64,000 nucleotides of DNA from Flammeovirga sp. OC4 (GCF_000812565.1 NZ_JTAM01000006.1:62001-126000), one strand, 5' to 3'; positions 47,770 to 57,852 are shown, counted from the first letter of the stretch. Numbers and translations: made by a program. Notes: generated by a model not told the origin, from the letters alone.

Positions 47770-50037
47770 TTATTCTTCGACAGTGATGTCAAAGTCATGG
47801 TATCGACCAGGAATATAACCGTTTTCAAGTCGACGTTCAGTGATTTGTTCCAGCATTCCTTCTGAAATTTCTTTAAACTCACCTTCAGGATACCTCTTTT
47901 GGAAATTGAGAATCGCCTCCTTGAAATTTTTATAATACTTAGTAGTTCGACCTACCAATAGCACTCTCAAGAAACGTCCTTTTTCTTCATAAGAACTTTG
48001 AGGGAAATCATTGAGTAGTTCATTCAGTTTTTTATCTGATGCATTATAGTCACCTTTATTATATAAGGTATAAGCATCTACATACAAATCTCTGATGTAA
48101 TTTTCTCTTTCATTGGTTTCTTTCACATAATTAGGATTGACCAAAATTTTGGAGTATAAACAATCAGGGTAGTTGTCGATTAAATATTTTTTTGAAGTTT
48201 CGGCATCACATCCATCGTATTCTTGACAAATTACATAAACCAAATAAGCGACTTCATATGCATTTTCATCTTCAGGATAAGTGGAGAGGAAACGGTTGAA
48301 GTTGGCCAATGCATTATCAGGGATTTTAATCTGATACATGTAGACTTTACCAAGTTCAAAAAGGGCATCAGCCAATTTTTTATGAACAGCTTGTAGTTCT
48401 TCTTCTGATTTAGGTATTTCTTGTTTTCTTTCGTCTAGTGATTTTACACTAGCAAAAAGGTTTTCATCAATACCTTCAGCCTCCTTACCTTTTTTAGAAG
48501 GAGTATTTCTAGGAGAAGGTCTATTATTGTTTAATGTATTTTGATTGTTGTTTGTCGCGAAGTCTAATTTATTAGATCTTCTCCAATTGTCCTCAAGTGG
48601 CCTTGATCCCCAAACTCTTAAAAATTGAGATTTCCCTTGGGCAATTGCAGCGGTATTATAAAAGTAAAACTCTTTAGATGCTTTTGAATTGAAGGTTGTA
48701 GATTTACTTACTTCAGGTTTAGTTTTTCTCTTTTCGTTTTCCTTAGCATACTGCTGCTTTAGTATGATTTCTTCTTTTTCGTTTTCAATTTCCTCTTCCA
48801 AGAAAGCAGTGACTTCATCATCAGGCATATCGGCAAGCTTTATCAATCGTTCTTGCTCCATGATAATTTTAGTGTACTTTGCTAAGTCTTGAAGGTTTTC
48901 TGATTTCTTTTTGATCTCTTCAAACCCGTATACACTTTCATCAAAATTTTGAACCGCACTGTCGTAATAAGCAGCAGCGGCGATATAATCCTTTTTAACA
49001 TCATAATAAATGTCACCTGCCGTCAAGTAAGAATGTCCTTTTTGGATTTTGTTGGTGGTACTTACTTGCACAGATTCATTCAATTCAATGAGTGCACGAT
49101 CATAATCGGGCTTTCGCACTTGGAACTGTGCCATTTCATAATAGATTTTATCTCTATCGTCCCAATAATTGTGATTTTTGAGTTTTTTGTCGAAATACTT
49201 CTTTATTTTTTTGACCTGCTTTTCATCATTGAAATCTACAGGCTGCATACTATAAGCACTGATATCTGATTGGAATTCCAATACATTCGTTTTCGATAGT
49301 TTTTCAGCTTTAATGTAAGCTTTATATGCCTCGTCTACTTTTCCCCTTTTCTCAAGCATTTGCCCAAGTATGAAATAATACCTTGCTTTATGATGTTTCT
49401 TTTCTTCAAGTTCAACAGCATAACGTAAATGTTGAATAGCTTGCCCATAATCCATCTTATTTCTATAATAATGAGCAAAGTTAAGATGGTAATTTTTGGT
49501 GTTTTTATCGGAGAATGGAGCAATTTCTTGCTTTATAATATCTTTTACTAAAATGACATTGGCATCTTCCTCTTTCTCAATAAACATCCTCAACAAGGCA
49601 TTGAGAGCTTCATGTCTACTGTCATTGTCAGTAGTTTTTGCATTGATGTATTTAAAAGTGGTCAAAGCATTTTCGTAATCTTCTTCATATAATCTTACCC
49701 ATCCAACAAGAAGATAGCACTCGTCGATCCAGTCACTCGTTTGATGAAACTTAATAGGTCTAGATGATTTGGTAATGATATAATCAAGTTGTTCTTTATG
49801 CGATAATGTTTTATTAGAATCTATGGGAATAAGAATAGATAGAACATCATTGTAATCGTCAACGTGTTCATTAAAATAATCTTCTTCAAACTTATCCATT
49901 CCTTCTTTTGCTAAAAAATAGGAATTATAATGCGTTGCCGTATTATGATAAAAGTGACATCCTGATCCTAGTAATAAGAAAATTAATAGAAAAGATTTAA
50001 AAAAATACTTATATATGAAGTTTGAAAAAGTTTGCAT
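47770..50037 (-). CDS. porW: TPR lipoprotein, probable T9SS component PorW/SprE
   Basis: 755 residues; lipobox GSGC with Cys27, then HFYHNTATHYNSYFLAKEGM, which resembles the conserved start of mature SprE/PorW proteins. TPR units occupy about 110-370 and 560-740; the middle is low complexity (Glu/Lys, then Asn-rich, about 430-530). SprE/PorW is needed for T9SS secretion and gliding. The divergent M23-bactofilin-atp neighbourhood, as I recall it, also accompanies sprE in other Bacteroidota. It might instead be an unrelated TPR lipoprotein. Confidence 0.65.
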   Translation of the reverse strand: MQTFSNFIYKYFFKSFLLIFLLLGSGCHFYHNTATHYNSYFLAKEGMDKFEEDYFNEHVDDYNDVLSILIPIDSNKTLSHKEQLDYIITKSSRPIKFHQTSDWIDECYLLVGWVRLYEEDYENALTTFKYINAKTTDNDSRHEALNALLRMFIEKEEDANVILVKDIIKQEIAPFSDKNTKNYHLNFAHYYRNKMDYGQAIQHLRYAVELEEKKHHKARYYFILGQMLEKRGKVDEAYKAYIKAEKLSKTNVLEFQSDISAYSMQPVDFNDEKQVKKIKKYFDKKLKNHNYWDDRDKIYYEMAQFQVRKPDYDRALIELNESVQVSTTNKIQKGHSYLTAGDIYYDVKKDYIAAAAYYDSAVQNFDESVYGFEEIKKKSENLQDLAKYTKIIMEQERLIKLADMPDDEVTAFLEEEIENEKEEIILKQQYAKENEKRKTKPEVSKSTTFNSKASKEFYFYNTAAIAQGKSQFLRVWGSRPLEDNWRRSNKLDFATNNNQNTLNNNRPSPRNTPSKKGKEAEGIDENLFASVKSLDERKQEIPKSEEELQAVHKKLADALFELGKVYMYQIKIPDNALANFNRFLSTYPEDENAYEVAYLVYVICQEYDGCDAETSKKYLIDNYPDCLYSKILVNPNYVKETNERENYIRDLYVDAYTLYNKGDYNASDKKLNELLNDFPQSSYEEKGRFLRVLLVGRTTKYYKNFKEAILNFQKRYPEGEFKEISEGMLEQITERRLENGYIPGRYHDFDITVEE

Positions 50038-50241
50038 CGTTTTTCAACAAGAATTACTCTTTTAAATAGAATTTATTGAAGTAACGAAGGCTAAGCTAAA
50101 ATTACAAAAAACTTCAAGGAAGGATTAGTGCAAATTAGTTTTGTCTTGATACTTAGTAGCTAATTTACAGTTTTTCTTGACCAAAAAGTTATAATAATTC
50201 AATACTTCTATCAAAAATGACAAGAAACTCTGCATTTATTG

Positions 50242-50249
50242 TAATTTTG
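50242..50249 (+). promoter_or_regulatory. Candidate -7 element of the M23-bactofilin operon
   Basis: TAATTTTG matches TAnnTTTG exactly and lies 37 bases before the M23 start. The upstream box is not recognisable at the 19-base spacing. Confidence 0.4.
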
Positions 50250-50286
50250 TGATCCAGAACCTTCTGACAAGAAGAAGAAATTATAC

Positions 50287-51159
50287 ATGAAAAGACAAGG
50301 TAAAACGTTATCAGAATGGCTAACAACAAGATTTGTACTTGTTGTTCGAGACGAAGAAACATTTGCAGAAAGAGCAGCATATAGATTATCCTATGTAAAA
50401 ATACTTTTACTTACTGGTATTGTTTTTACAATTTTAGGCGGGTTAAGTTTTCTTTTAGCAACTACCTTATTATCTAAGATCTTTGATCCTAGAGTCGCTT
50501 ATAGAGAGACTGATCGTAAATTAATCGAAATGGAGCGTATTGTAGATTCTTTGAAAATCGCTTCAGATGAAAAAGATGTTTATATGGCATCTATAAAAGC
50601 AATTTTGGATGGTGAAGTAGAAGATGCTGAAGATATAAAGGCCAAAATAGAAGATGAATCAAGCGTAAAAGAAGCAGAAGTAGATTTAACGCAATTAGAT
50701 CCTGTAGACTCTGTATTTAGAAGTGAGTTTGAAGATTTAGAAATAAATTCGGCACCCATCAATAGTGTCAGTACAAGTGTAGATGACTTATTTTTCTTTC
50801 CTCCTGTATCCAATGGTGTATTATCCAAAGGATTCGATATTCGAAATGGACACTATGGTGTGGACGTCTTAGCGAAAAGAAATGAAGGGATTAAAGCGAT
50901 CGCTGAAGGAACAGTTATTTTATCTTCTTGGACTCAGGATTCAGGTTATGTTATAGGTATACAGCATAAAGGTCAAATCCTTTCATTTTATAAGCATAAT
51001 TCTGTCTTATTGAAAAAAGTAGGAGAGACTGTAAGAACAGGAGATATTATAGCCATTATTGGAAATAGTGGAGAAATGACCGATGGTCAACATCTTCATT
51101 TTGAATTGTGGTTTAATGGTAATCCAGTTGACCCTGTTGACTTTATACCTTTTGAATAG
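50287..51159 (+). CDS. M23-family peptidoglycan endopeptidase, membrane-anchored
   Basis: 290 residues: a short cytosolic N-terminus, one transmembrane helix (about 36-62), an acidic linker, and an M23/LytM domain with the zinc motif His189-x3-Asp193 (HYGVD) and His269-Leu-His271 (QHLHFELW). All metal ligands are present, so it is predicted active on periplasmic peptide crosslinks. Bactofilin follows after 136 bases; membrane-anchored M23 enzymes of this layout often partner bactofilins in cell-shape control. Confidence 0.92.
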   Translation: MKRQGKTLSEWLTTRFVLVVRDEETFAERAAYRLSYVKILLLTGIVFTILGGLSFLLATTLLSKIFDPRVAYRETDRKLIEMERIVDSLKIASDEKDVYMASIKAILDGEVEDAEDIKAKIEDESSVKEAEVDLTQLDPVDSVFRSEFEDLEINSAPINSVSTSVDDLFFFPPVSNGVLSKGFDIRNGHYGVDVLAKRNEGIKAIAEGTVILSSWTQDSGYVIGIQHKGQILSFYKHNSVLLKKVGETVRTGDIIAIIGNSGEMTDGQHLHFELWFNGNPVDPVDFIPFE

Positions 51160-51295
51160 AATTACTTATCTTTAAAAAGAGTTTTAGTAGGCTTTATAAA
51201 AAGTGACAAACGCTTTTTTGGAATAGTTTTTAAAGATTAAGAGTTATTTCCTCAATAAGAAGTACTACTTCAACGATTATAAATATTAAATAAAT

Positions 51296-51727
51296 ATGGG
51301 ATTGTTTAAAAACAATGAAGAAAGAGTTGCTCCAGCTCAGCAATCTTCAAACGCCGCAAATAATACTATTGGCCATGGTACTACTCTGAAAGGAGATGTA
51401 GAAACACATGGTATTTTGAGAATGGATGGTAAGGTAATTGGAAACTTACACTGTCATTCTAAATTATTCTTGGGTAAAGATGGACAAGTAGAAGGAGATA
51501 TTTTTTCTCAAAATGCAGAAATTGAAGGAGAGATCCATGGTAAGATTGAAGTATCTGAGAACCTTGTGTTAAGAGGATCAGCAGTGGTACATGGTGATAT
51601 CATCACAAAGAGTTTGACGATTGATCCAGGTGCTATTTTCAATGGGCAATGCCATATGGGAGAGTCTGCTAAACCTCTTTTAACTGCAAACGCTTCTAAG
51701 GAAGTAGTAGAAGATGAAACAACATAA
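51296..51727 (+). CDS. Bactofilin family polymer-forming protein
   Basis: A 143-residue bactofilin: a flexible N-terminus, a right-handed beta-helix core (IGHGTTLKGDVETHGILRMD, then repeats such as GKVIGNLHCHSK and GEIHGKIEVSENL) and a short tail. Bactofilins polymerise without nucleotide and scaffold cell-wall enzymes. The last 14 bases overlap atpZ, so the cytoskeletal and ATP synthase genes share translation. Confidence 0.93.
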   Translation: MGLFKNNEERVAPAQQSSNAANNTIGHGTTLKGDVETHGILRMDGKVIGNLHCHSKLFLGKDGQVEGDIFSQNAEIEGEIHGKIEVSENLVLRGSAVVHGDIITKSLTIDPGAIFNGQCHMGESAKPLLTANASKEVVEDETT

Positions 51728-52025
51728 GGAGGAACATTCTGATGATACTTCAAAGCCAAAGAAGGCCATTGAAAAATATTCCACCTTTTTGAGATACACT
51801 TCATTAAGCACTGAAATGATCGTGACAATGCTGATTTGTGCTTACAGCGGAAGGTATTTAGATAATATTATTAAAGCCAATGGTCCATATTGTACCATTG
51901 GTTTTCTTTTGTTTGGAACTTTTGCCTCGTTAGTGATTCTAATCAACGGGTTGAAGAAAATTTCTAATAAAAAAGGAGAAATATTGAAAAAAAAAGGTAA
52001 ACATGACAATTTTTCGAAAAAATGA
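51714..52025 (+). CDS. atpZ: AtpZ/AtpI family protein
   Basis: A 103-residue protein with a charged N-terminus, two transmembrane helices (about 36-53 and 60-80, including IGFLLFGTFASLVILING) and a Lys-rich tail. AtpZ/AtpI proteins help assemble the c-ring or bind cations for the F-type ATPase. It overlaps the bactofilin gene by 14 bases and precedes the atp promoter. Confidence 0.8.
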   Translation: MKQHKEEHSDDTSKPKKAIEKYSTFLRYTSLSTEMIVTMLICAYSGRYLDNIIKANGPYCTIGFLLFGTFASLVILINGLKKISNKKGEILKKKGKHDNFSKK

Positions 52026-52036
52026 TTACTTCCTTC

Positions 52037-52067
52037 TTTGTGTTTAAAAGGTATTACCTTATGTTTG
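52037..52067 (+). promoter_or_regulatory. Promoter of the ATP synthase operon
   Basis: TTTG (52037-52040), exactly 19 bases, then TATGTTTG (52060-52067) followed by C: a full match to the Bacteroidota consensus, 34 bases before the next ATG. Confidence 0.75.
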
Positions 52068-52101
52068 CAATCGATTCAACTGATTGAGTTGAAAATTTAA
52101 T

Positions 52102-52506
52102 ATGCAACTAAGTTTACGAACAAGATTTTACTTTGCTTTGCTAATTACTTCATCAATTTTCTTGTTGATCATTATAATAGCAGAACAAAGTGAATTCAAT
52201 GTTGGTCGCTTTATTTATCTTGAACTCGCATTCAATTTAATATTGGCGATAATGTCATATGAGGTCACATGTTTAGGAGCAGGATCGGGAAACGGAGAAA
52301 TCTTCTATGGCTTTTATATGGCGACAGTATTGATAAGGATTTTACTAACATTAACGATCTTTGTCTTGTACTTTATTTTGATGGATGCAGATAAGCAGGA
52401 GAAATTAGTTTTCATATTAAGTTATTTCTTTTTTTATTTTGCATATACTATCCTTGAGGTAAAGCACCTCATGTCTAAGTTACAGGATAAACGAGGTAGT
52501 GAGTGA
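52102..52506 (+). CDS. Small membrane protein, possible ATP synthase subunit I-like
   Basis: 134 residues with four predicted transmembrane helices (about 9-27, 35-52, 68-90 and 97-115) and a charged tail. It is not recognised by motif. Its place between atpZ and atpB, where many bacteria carry atpI/uncI, suggests an assembly factor. Its frame runs 8 bases past a GTG in the atpB frame, but atpB most likely starts later. Confidence 0.55.
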   Translation: MQLSLRTRFYFALLITSSIFLLIIIIAEQSEFNVGRFIYLELAFNLILAIMSYEVTCLGAGSGNGEIFYGFYMATVLIRILLTLTIFVLYFILMDADKQEKLVFILSYFFFYFAYTILEVKHLMSKLQDKRGSE

Positions 52507-52516
52507 TTTTATAATA

Positions 52517-53578
52517 ATGAAAAGTACTTATTCTTTTTACACACGCTTTGCAACACTAGCGTTGCTTTTTACAGCACTATTACAAACTTCTTCATCATAT
52601 GCAAGTGATGGACATAGTGACTCTCACGGTGAGGCTCACGTAAAGGAGTACAATCCAGTTGAAACAATTCTTCATCACGTTAAAGATGAACACTATTGGA
52701 CTCTCTATTCTACTACAGATGAGAGCGGGCATGAACACCATTATGGTATCAACTTACCTGTGATCTTATACGTAGAGGGGCAAGGTTTAGAGTTTTTATC
52801 ATCAAAAGATTTTCTTCACCACAATGAGGTGAAAGGAAAATTCGGTACTTATGTGAATCACCATGAGCATATTGCTTCATTGGATGAGTCCGTAAAAGTA
52901 TTAGACTTTTCATTAACTAAGAATGCAGCTTCTACAGGTATTTCAGTGATCTTGTTACTAATCATTTTTAGTGCAATTTCAAAAGGATACAAAAAGAATG
53001 CAGGTAAAGCACCTTCAGGCATCCAATCAGTATTTGAACCTCTTATCTTGTATATGAGAGATGAGGTAATTAAGCCAAACTTAGGACACAAAACGGATAA
53101 ATTTCTTCCGTACCTATTAACGTTGTTCTTCTTTATCTTATTCAACAACTTATTAGGTTTAGTACCAGGCGGAGCCAACGCTTCAGGTAACATTTCATTT
53201 ACGATGTTAATGGCTGTATTTACATTGATCATTACAAATATCAATGGTAATAAGCATTATTGGGGTCACATTTTTGCAACTCCAGGCGTACCAGGTTGGT
53301 TGTTGCCAATCATGATTCCAGTAGAAATCATCGGTATCTTCACTAAGCCGATTGCCTTAATGCTTCGTTTGTTTGCCAATATCACAGGTGGTCACATCGT
53401 ATTATTGTCATTCATGTCATTAGTATTTATCCTTAAAGCAGCTTGGGTAGGAGGTGTAGCATCATTTATCATCGTTCCATTGTTCTTTATGGAGATCTTT
53501 GTAGCTTTCTTACAAGCTTACATTTTTACAATGCTTTCAGCATTATTTATCGGGTCAGCAGTATCCGATCATCACTAG
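52517..53578 (+). CDS. atpB: F-type ATP synthase subunit a
   Basis: 353 residues from the ATG at 52517; a GTG at 52499 is also in frame, but the ATG gives a clean signal-like start MKSTYSFYTRFATLAL. A His-rich N-terminal region (DGHSDSHGEAH) precedes the membrane core, as in other Bacteroidota. The essential Arg lies in LMLRLFANITGGHIVLLSFM. It forms the proton half-channels next to the c-ring. Confidence 0.94.
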   Translation: MKSTYSFYTRFATLALLFTALLQTSSSYASDGHSDSHGEAHVKEYNPVETILHHVKDEHYWTLYSTTDESGHEHHYGINLPVILYVEGQGLEFLSSKDFLHHNEVKGKFGTYVNHHEHIASLDESVKVLDFSLTKNAASTGISVILLLIIFSAISKGYKKNAGKAPSGIQSVFEPLILYMRDEVIKPNLGHKTDKFLPYLLTLFFFILFNNLLGLVPGGANASGNISFTMLMAVFTLIITNINGNKHYWGHIFATPGVPGWLLPIMIPVEIIGIFTKPIALMLRLFANITGGHIVLLSFMSLVFILKAAWVGGVASFIIVPLFFMEIFVAFLQAYIFTMLSALFIGSAVSDHH

Positions 53579-53650
53579 AATCTTGTCTTACATGCTGAAT
53601 TTTAGTTCTTTAACGAGTTAAGCATGGATAAGTGAATATAATGAATGATC

Positions 53651-53664
53651 TTCGCGCAAGCGAA
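53651..53664 (+). other. GNRA hairpin before atpE
   Basis: TTCGC (53651-53655) pairs with GCGAA (53660-53664) around GCAA, a GNRA tetraloop. It sits in the 134-base gap ahead of atpE and may stabilise the RNA or mark a processing point. Confidence 0.4.
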
Positions 53665-53700
53665 AGCTTCATATACGTTTCTTTTTTTAAAACTATTTAA

Positions 53701-53964
<264 letters not shown>

Positions 53965-53997
53965 TCCTAATCCCGCACAAAAGAAACATTTTGTTTG

Positions 53998-54037
53998 GAT
54001 ATCCATCGCTTAAGGGGTTTGCCCGGCGATGGGTATC
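53998..54037 (+). other. Strong hairpin between atpE and atpF
   Basis: A 12-bp stem with one G-U pair, GATATCCATCGC (53998-54009) with GCGATGGGTATC (54026-54037), plus an inner GGG/CCC stem. No T-run follows. It could protect the atpE message from 3' decay or attenuate downstream expression. Confidence 0.6.
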
Positions 54038-54087
54038 TTTCAACAAACAAAGAAACGTCAAAGCTCACACGCAAAATATAAACGAAA

Positions 54088-54579
54088 ATGGATATCATAA
54101 CTCCAGGTGTAGGCCTTCTCTTTTGGAATACTTTATTTTTCTTAGTAGTATTCTTAATTATCGGAAAGAAAATTGTTCCTGCAATTTCTAAATCTTTAAA
54201 GGATAGAGAAGAGTCTATTGATAGCGCTCTAAAAAGTGCAGAGCAAGCAAAAGCTGATATTGCACAACTTAAGGCAGATAACGAGAAGATGAAAGAAGCT
54301 GCTCGTGCTGAGAGAGAAGAAATTATCAATGAGGCTAAAACGAAAGCAGATGCAATGGTTGCTGAGGCAGCTGAAAGTGCAAAAGCTGAGTCTAAAAGAA
54401 TCATTGATGAAGCTAGAGCTTCAATAGAAGCTGAGAAGAGAGATGCTTTGTCTGAAATCAAAGGTGTTGTAGCAGAGCTTTCTTTAGACATTGCTGAAAA
54501 AGTTGTTCGTAAGCAACTTTCAGATGATGCGGCTCAACAAGAACTTGTAAAAGAGTTAGTTGCTGAAGCTAAGATCTAA
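54088..54579 (+). CDS. atpF: F-type ATP synthase subunit b
   Basis: 163 residues: one N-terminal membrane helix (about 8-27, FWNTLFFLVVFLIIGKKIV) and a long Ala/Glu/Lys-rich coiled coil that forms the peripheral stalk. The C-terminus (DIAEKVVRKQLSDD) contacts delta. Position between atpE and atpH is standard. Confidence 0.95.
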   Translation: MDIITPGVGLLFWNTLFFLVVFLIIGKKIVPAISKSLKDREESIDSALKSAEQAKADIAQLKADNEKMKEAARAEREEIINEAKTKADAMVAEAAESAKAESKRIIDEARASIEAEKRDALSEIKGVVAELSLDIAEKVVRKQLSDDAAQQELVKELVAEAKI

Positions 54580-54632
54580 GTTAAACAGGAAATCAAACAA
54601 GGTGTTCACCTTGTAGTATATAAATCATAACC

Positions 54633-55169
54633 ATGAGTGCAGAATCTAGAGTAGCATCTCGATATGCAAAAGCTTTTGTATCGGTTGCATTAGACGGACA
54701 AGATCAGACGAAATTATACGATGACGCAAATTTTGTTTTGAATACTATTACTGATAGTAGAGAATTAGCCTTAGCGCTAAACAGTCCAATCATCAAAGCC
54801 GAGAAAAAAGCAGCAATTCTGAAAGAAATTTTTTCAGCGAAAGTAAGCGATCTAACTAACAAGTTATTTAACTTGGTGGTAGACAAAAACAGAACAAGTG
54901 CCTTAAAAGAGATCATGGAATCTATTTTGAGCGAATTTGATGCTGTGAAAAATATTCAAAGAGCTACTGTAGTTACTTCATCTCCTTTGGCAGCTGACAC
55001 AAAAGCTGTATTGGTAGAGAAAGTAGCTAAATCTACTGGTAAAACAGTTGAGTTGGAAGAAAAAGTTGATCCAGCTCTCATTGGTGGTTACATCCTGACT
55101 GTGGGAGATAAGCAATTAGATTGCTCAGTAAAAACACAGTTACAACAATTAAAGGTTGCTTTTCAGTAA
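54633..55169 (+). CDS. atpH: F-type ATP synthase subunit delta
   Basis: 178 residues starting ESRVASRYAKAFVSVAL and ending with IGGYILTVGDKQLDCSVKTQ, the delta/OSCP hallmark. It joins the stalk to the alpha3beta3 head. It is preceded by a 53-base spacer and followed by atpA after 76 bases. Confidence 0.95.
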   Translation: MSAESRVASRYAKAFVSVALDGQDQTKLYDDANFVLNTITDSRELALALNSPIIKAEKKAAILKEIFSAKVSDLTNKLFNLVVDKNRTSALKEIMESILSEFDAVKNIQRATVVTSSPLAADTKAVLVEKVAKSTGKTVELEEKVDPALIGGYILTVGDKQLDCSVKTQLQQLKVAFQ

Positions 55170-55245
55170 GCTTTAATGCGAAGTGTCCTCTTATTGGATG
55201 CTTTTTTTTAGAAAAGAATAGTCAAATTCAAATCCAGATACAAAA

Positions 55246-56823
55246 ATGGCTCAAGTTAGACCAGATGAAGTGTCTGCGATCCTGAAGGAACAGCTTACAG
55301 GGTTTAAAGCTTCTTCTGAGTTAGAAGAAGTGGGAACTGTTTTAGAAGTAGGTGATGGTGTAGCTCGTATTTATGGCTTGCTTAATGCTGAAGCTGGCGA
55401 GTTGATCGAGTTCGAGTCAGGTGTCGTAGGTATGGTATTGAACCTCGAAGAAGATAATGTAGGTGCCGTAATTATGGGTAAATACACAGATATCAAAGAG
55501 GGTGATACAGTAAAACGTACAAGACGTATTGCATCTATTAATGTAGGTGAAGGTATGTTTGGACGTGTTGTCGACGCATTAGGTAACCCTATCGATGGCA
55601 AGGGCGAGATCGAAGGTGAAACGTATGAAATGCCTATAGAGCGTAAAGCTCCAGGTGTATTGTACCGTCAACCAGTAGATGAGCCAATGCAAACGGGTAT
55701 CAAGTCTATTGACTCGATGACTCCTATTGGACGTGGCCAACGTGAATTAATCATTGGTGACCGTCAAACAGGTAAAACAGCGGTTGCGATTGATTCAATC
55801 ATCAACCAAAAAGAGTTCTACGATAAAGGAGAACCTGTATACTGTATTTATGTTGCTGTAGGTCAAAAGGCTTCTACAGTATCATCAATTGTACAAACGC
55901 TTGAGAAAGCTGGTGCAATGAAATATACAGTGGTTGTTGCAGCAAACGCTTCTGACCCTGCTCCAATGCAATATTTCGCTCCTTTTACAGGTGCGGCAAT
56001 TGGTGAATTTATTCGTGATACTGGGCGTCCTGCATTAGCAGTATATGATGACCTTTCAAAACAAGCGGTAGCTTACCGTGAGGTATCACTTCTTCTTCGT
56101 CGTCCTCCAGGGCGTGAAGCTTATCCAGGTGACGTATTCTACCTTCACTCGCGTCTTTTAGAGCGTGCGGCGAAAGTAAACGCATCAGATGAGATCGCAA
56201 AGAATATGAACGACCTTCCTGAATCAATCAAGCACTTAGTGAAAGGTGGTGGATCTTTAACAGCTCTTCCATTGATTGAAACTCAGTCAGGTGACGTATC
56301 AGCATATATCCCTACAAACGTAATTTCGATTACTGACGGACAGGTATTCTTAGAGACTAACTTATTCAACGCAGGTGTACGCCCAGCGATGAACGTAGGT
56401 ATCTCAGTATCTCGTGTAGGTGGTAACGCTCAGATCAAGCCAATGAAGAAAATCTCTGGTAAATTGAAGACTGACTTAGCGCAGTTCCGTGAATTAGAGG
56501 CTTTCGCGAAATTCGGTTCTGATCTTGATCCAGTAACTCAGTTAACAATTAGCCGTGGTCGTAAGAATACTGAAATCTTGAAACAAGCTCAGTATACTCC
56601 TTATAGAGTTGAAAACCAAGTGGCAATTATCTGGGCAGGTACTAACGGTATCCTTGATCCAGTAGCTGAAGAAAAAGTAAAAGCATTCGAGGCTGAGTAC
56701 TTAGAAGTACTTAACTCTAAGCATGCTGATACTATGTCTCAAATCGCTTCAGGTAAGTGGGCAGATGAGCATATCAACGTTCTTAAGAAAGTTGGTGAGG
56801 AAATCGCTCAAAACCACAAATAA
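55246..56823 (+). CDS. atpA: F-type ATP synthase subunit alpha
   Basis: 525 residues; Walker A is GDRQTGKT (171-178), with the conserved ERAAKVNA and [16 protein letters not shown]-like [16 protein letters not shown] regions. Alpha subunits form the non-catalytic sites of the F1 head. The length is typical. A hairpin separates it from atpG. Confidence 0.97.
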   Translation: MAQVRPDEVSAILKEQLTGFKASSELEEVGTVLEVGDGVARIYGLLNAEAGELIEFESGVVGMVLNLEEDNVGAVIMGKYTDIKEGDTVKRTRRIASINVGEGMFGRVVDALGNPIDGKGEIEGETYEMPIERKAPGVLYRQPVDEPMQTGIKSIDSMTPIGRGQRELIIGDRQTGKTAVAIDSIINQKEFYDKGEPVYCIYVAVGQKASTVSSIVQTLEKAGAMKYTVVVAANASDPAPMQYFAPFTGAAIGEFIRDTGRPALAVYDDLSKQAVAYREVSLLLRRPPGREAYPGDVFYLHSRLLERAAKVNASDEIAKNMNDLPESIKHLVKGGGSLTALPLIETQSGDVSAYIPTNVISITDGQVFLETNLFNAGVRPAMNVGISVSRVGGNAQIKPMKKISGKLKTDLAQFRELEAFAKFGSDLDPVTQLTISRGRKNTEILKQAQYTPYRVENQVAIIWAGTNGILDPVAEEKVKAFEAEYLEVLNSKHADTMSQIASGKWADEHINVLKKVGEEIAQNHK

Positions 56824-56833
56824 TTATATTAGA

Positions 56834-56873
56834 AATTAGCAACAAGGTATTCTCAATACTCTTGTTGCTAATT
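56834..56873 (+). other. Long hairpin between atpA and atpG
   Basis: AATTAGCAACAAG (56834-56846) pairs with CTTGTTGCTAATT (56861-56873), continued inward by GTATT/AATAC with a one-base bulge and a 3-base loop. There is no proper T-run. It may reduce gamma expression relative to alpha or protect the upstream RNA. Confidence 0.6.
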
Positions 56874-56896
56874 CACTTTTATTACTCAAACAGAAA

Positions 56897-57793
56897 ATGG
56901 CTAGTCTTAAAGAAGTAAAAGAGAGAATTACCTCTGTAAACTCCACGCAGCAAATCACTAAAGCCATGAAAATGGTTTCAGCGGCAAAAATGCGTAGAGC
57001 TCAAGACCGTGTAACAGGTATGCGCCCGTACGCTGATAAGCTTGCGTCTATACTTGAAAACGTTACTGCGGCACTTGGAAACGACTTTTCTAGTCCATTC
57101 GTTGAGGCACATGACGAAGTGAATAGCGTTCTTGTTATTGTAGTAACTTCAGACCGTGGTTTAGCAGGTGCTTTTAATGCCAATATCATCAAAGAAGGTT
57201 CTAGATTGTTGAATGAAGAGTTCGCAGCTCAACATAAAGCAGGTAGAGTTGAAATCTTAGGTGTTGGTTCAAAAGGTACTGACTTCTTTAAAAAGAGTGG
57301 TGTTCAGACAAACTCTGATTACGTAAACTTCTTCCACGAAGTGACTTTTGAAGAAGCTAGAAAAGCTGCTGAATATGCTATGGATGGCTATGTTTCAGGA
57401 AAGTTTGACAAGGTAGTGATTGTATATAATGAGTTCAAAAATGTTGCAACTCAGATCGTGAGAACGAAACAATTCTTACCTTTTGCCTTAGAAACGGCAG
57501 AATCTACTGATGAGAATGATGGTAACGAAGCGGATTACATCTTCGAACCTGAAAAAGAAAAAATTCTTTCAGAGTTGATTCCAAAAACGTTGAAGGTGAA
57601 CTTCTATACGCATTTGCTTGATTCGAATGCGGCAGAACACGGTGCTCGTATGACTGCAATGGATAAAGCAACAGAGAATGCAGGTGAGTTATTAAAAGAG
57701 TTGAAATTAGATTATAATAGATCGCGTCAAGCAGCTATTACTAATGAAATTCTTGAAATCGTTGGTGGTGCAAACGCATTGGCTGAAGGTTAA
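56897..57793 (+). CDS. atpG: F-type ATP synthase subunit gamma
   Basis: 298 residues starting MASLKEVKERITSVNSTQQ, with TKAMKMVSAAKMRRAQ and the C-terminal RQAAITNEILEIVGGANAL, all gamma signatures. It is the rotor shaft. The operon ends here; beta and epsilon (atpD, atpC) are not in the window. Confidence 0.96.
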   Translation: MASLKEVKERITSVNSTQQITKAMKMVSAAKMRRAQDRVTGMRPYADKLASILENVTAALGNDFSSPFVEAHDEVNSVLVIVVTSDRGLAGAFNANIIKEGSRLLNEEFAAQHKAGRVEILGVGSKGTDFFKKSGVQTNSDYVNFFHEVTFEEARKAAEYAMDGYVSGKFDKVVIVYNEFKNVATQIVRTKQFLPFALETAESTDENDGNEADYIFEPEKEKILSELIPKTLKVNFYTHLLDSNAAEHGARMTAMDKATENAGELLKELKLDYNRSRQAAITNEILEIVGGANALAEG

Positions 57794-57817
57794 TAGCAAT
57801 TCCTCATTTGAATATAT

Positions 57818-57852
57818 AAAGTCTCAATCTTGTAAAAGGTTGAGACTTTTTT
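57818..57852 (+). terminator. Terminator of the ATP synthase operon
   Basis: A 14-bp stem with one G-U pair, AAAGTCTCAATCTT (57818-57831) with AAGGTTGAGACTTT (57836-57849), loop GTAA and a T-run. Confidence 0.9.

Noticed and set aside
48949-49269. Plus-strand open frame inside the PorW-like gene
   Set aside because: It is antisense to a clear lipoprotein/TPR gene and has no recognisable domain.
51508-51828. Minus-strand open frame across bactofilin and atpZ
   Set aside because: It overlaps two well-supported plus-strand genes and shows no family features.
53967-54491. Long minus-strand open frame opposite atpF
   Set aside because: Its Ser/Ala/Leu-rich translation is the mirror of the atpF coiled coil, and atpF is certain.
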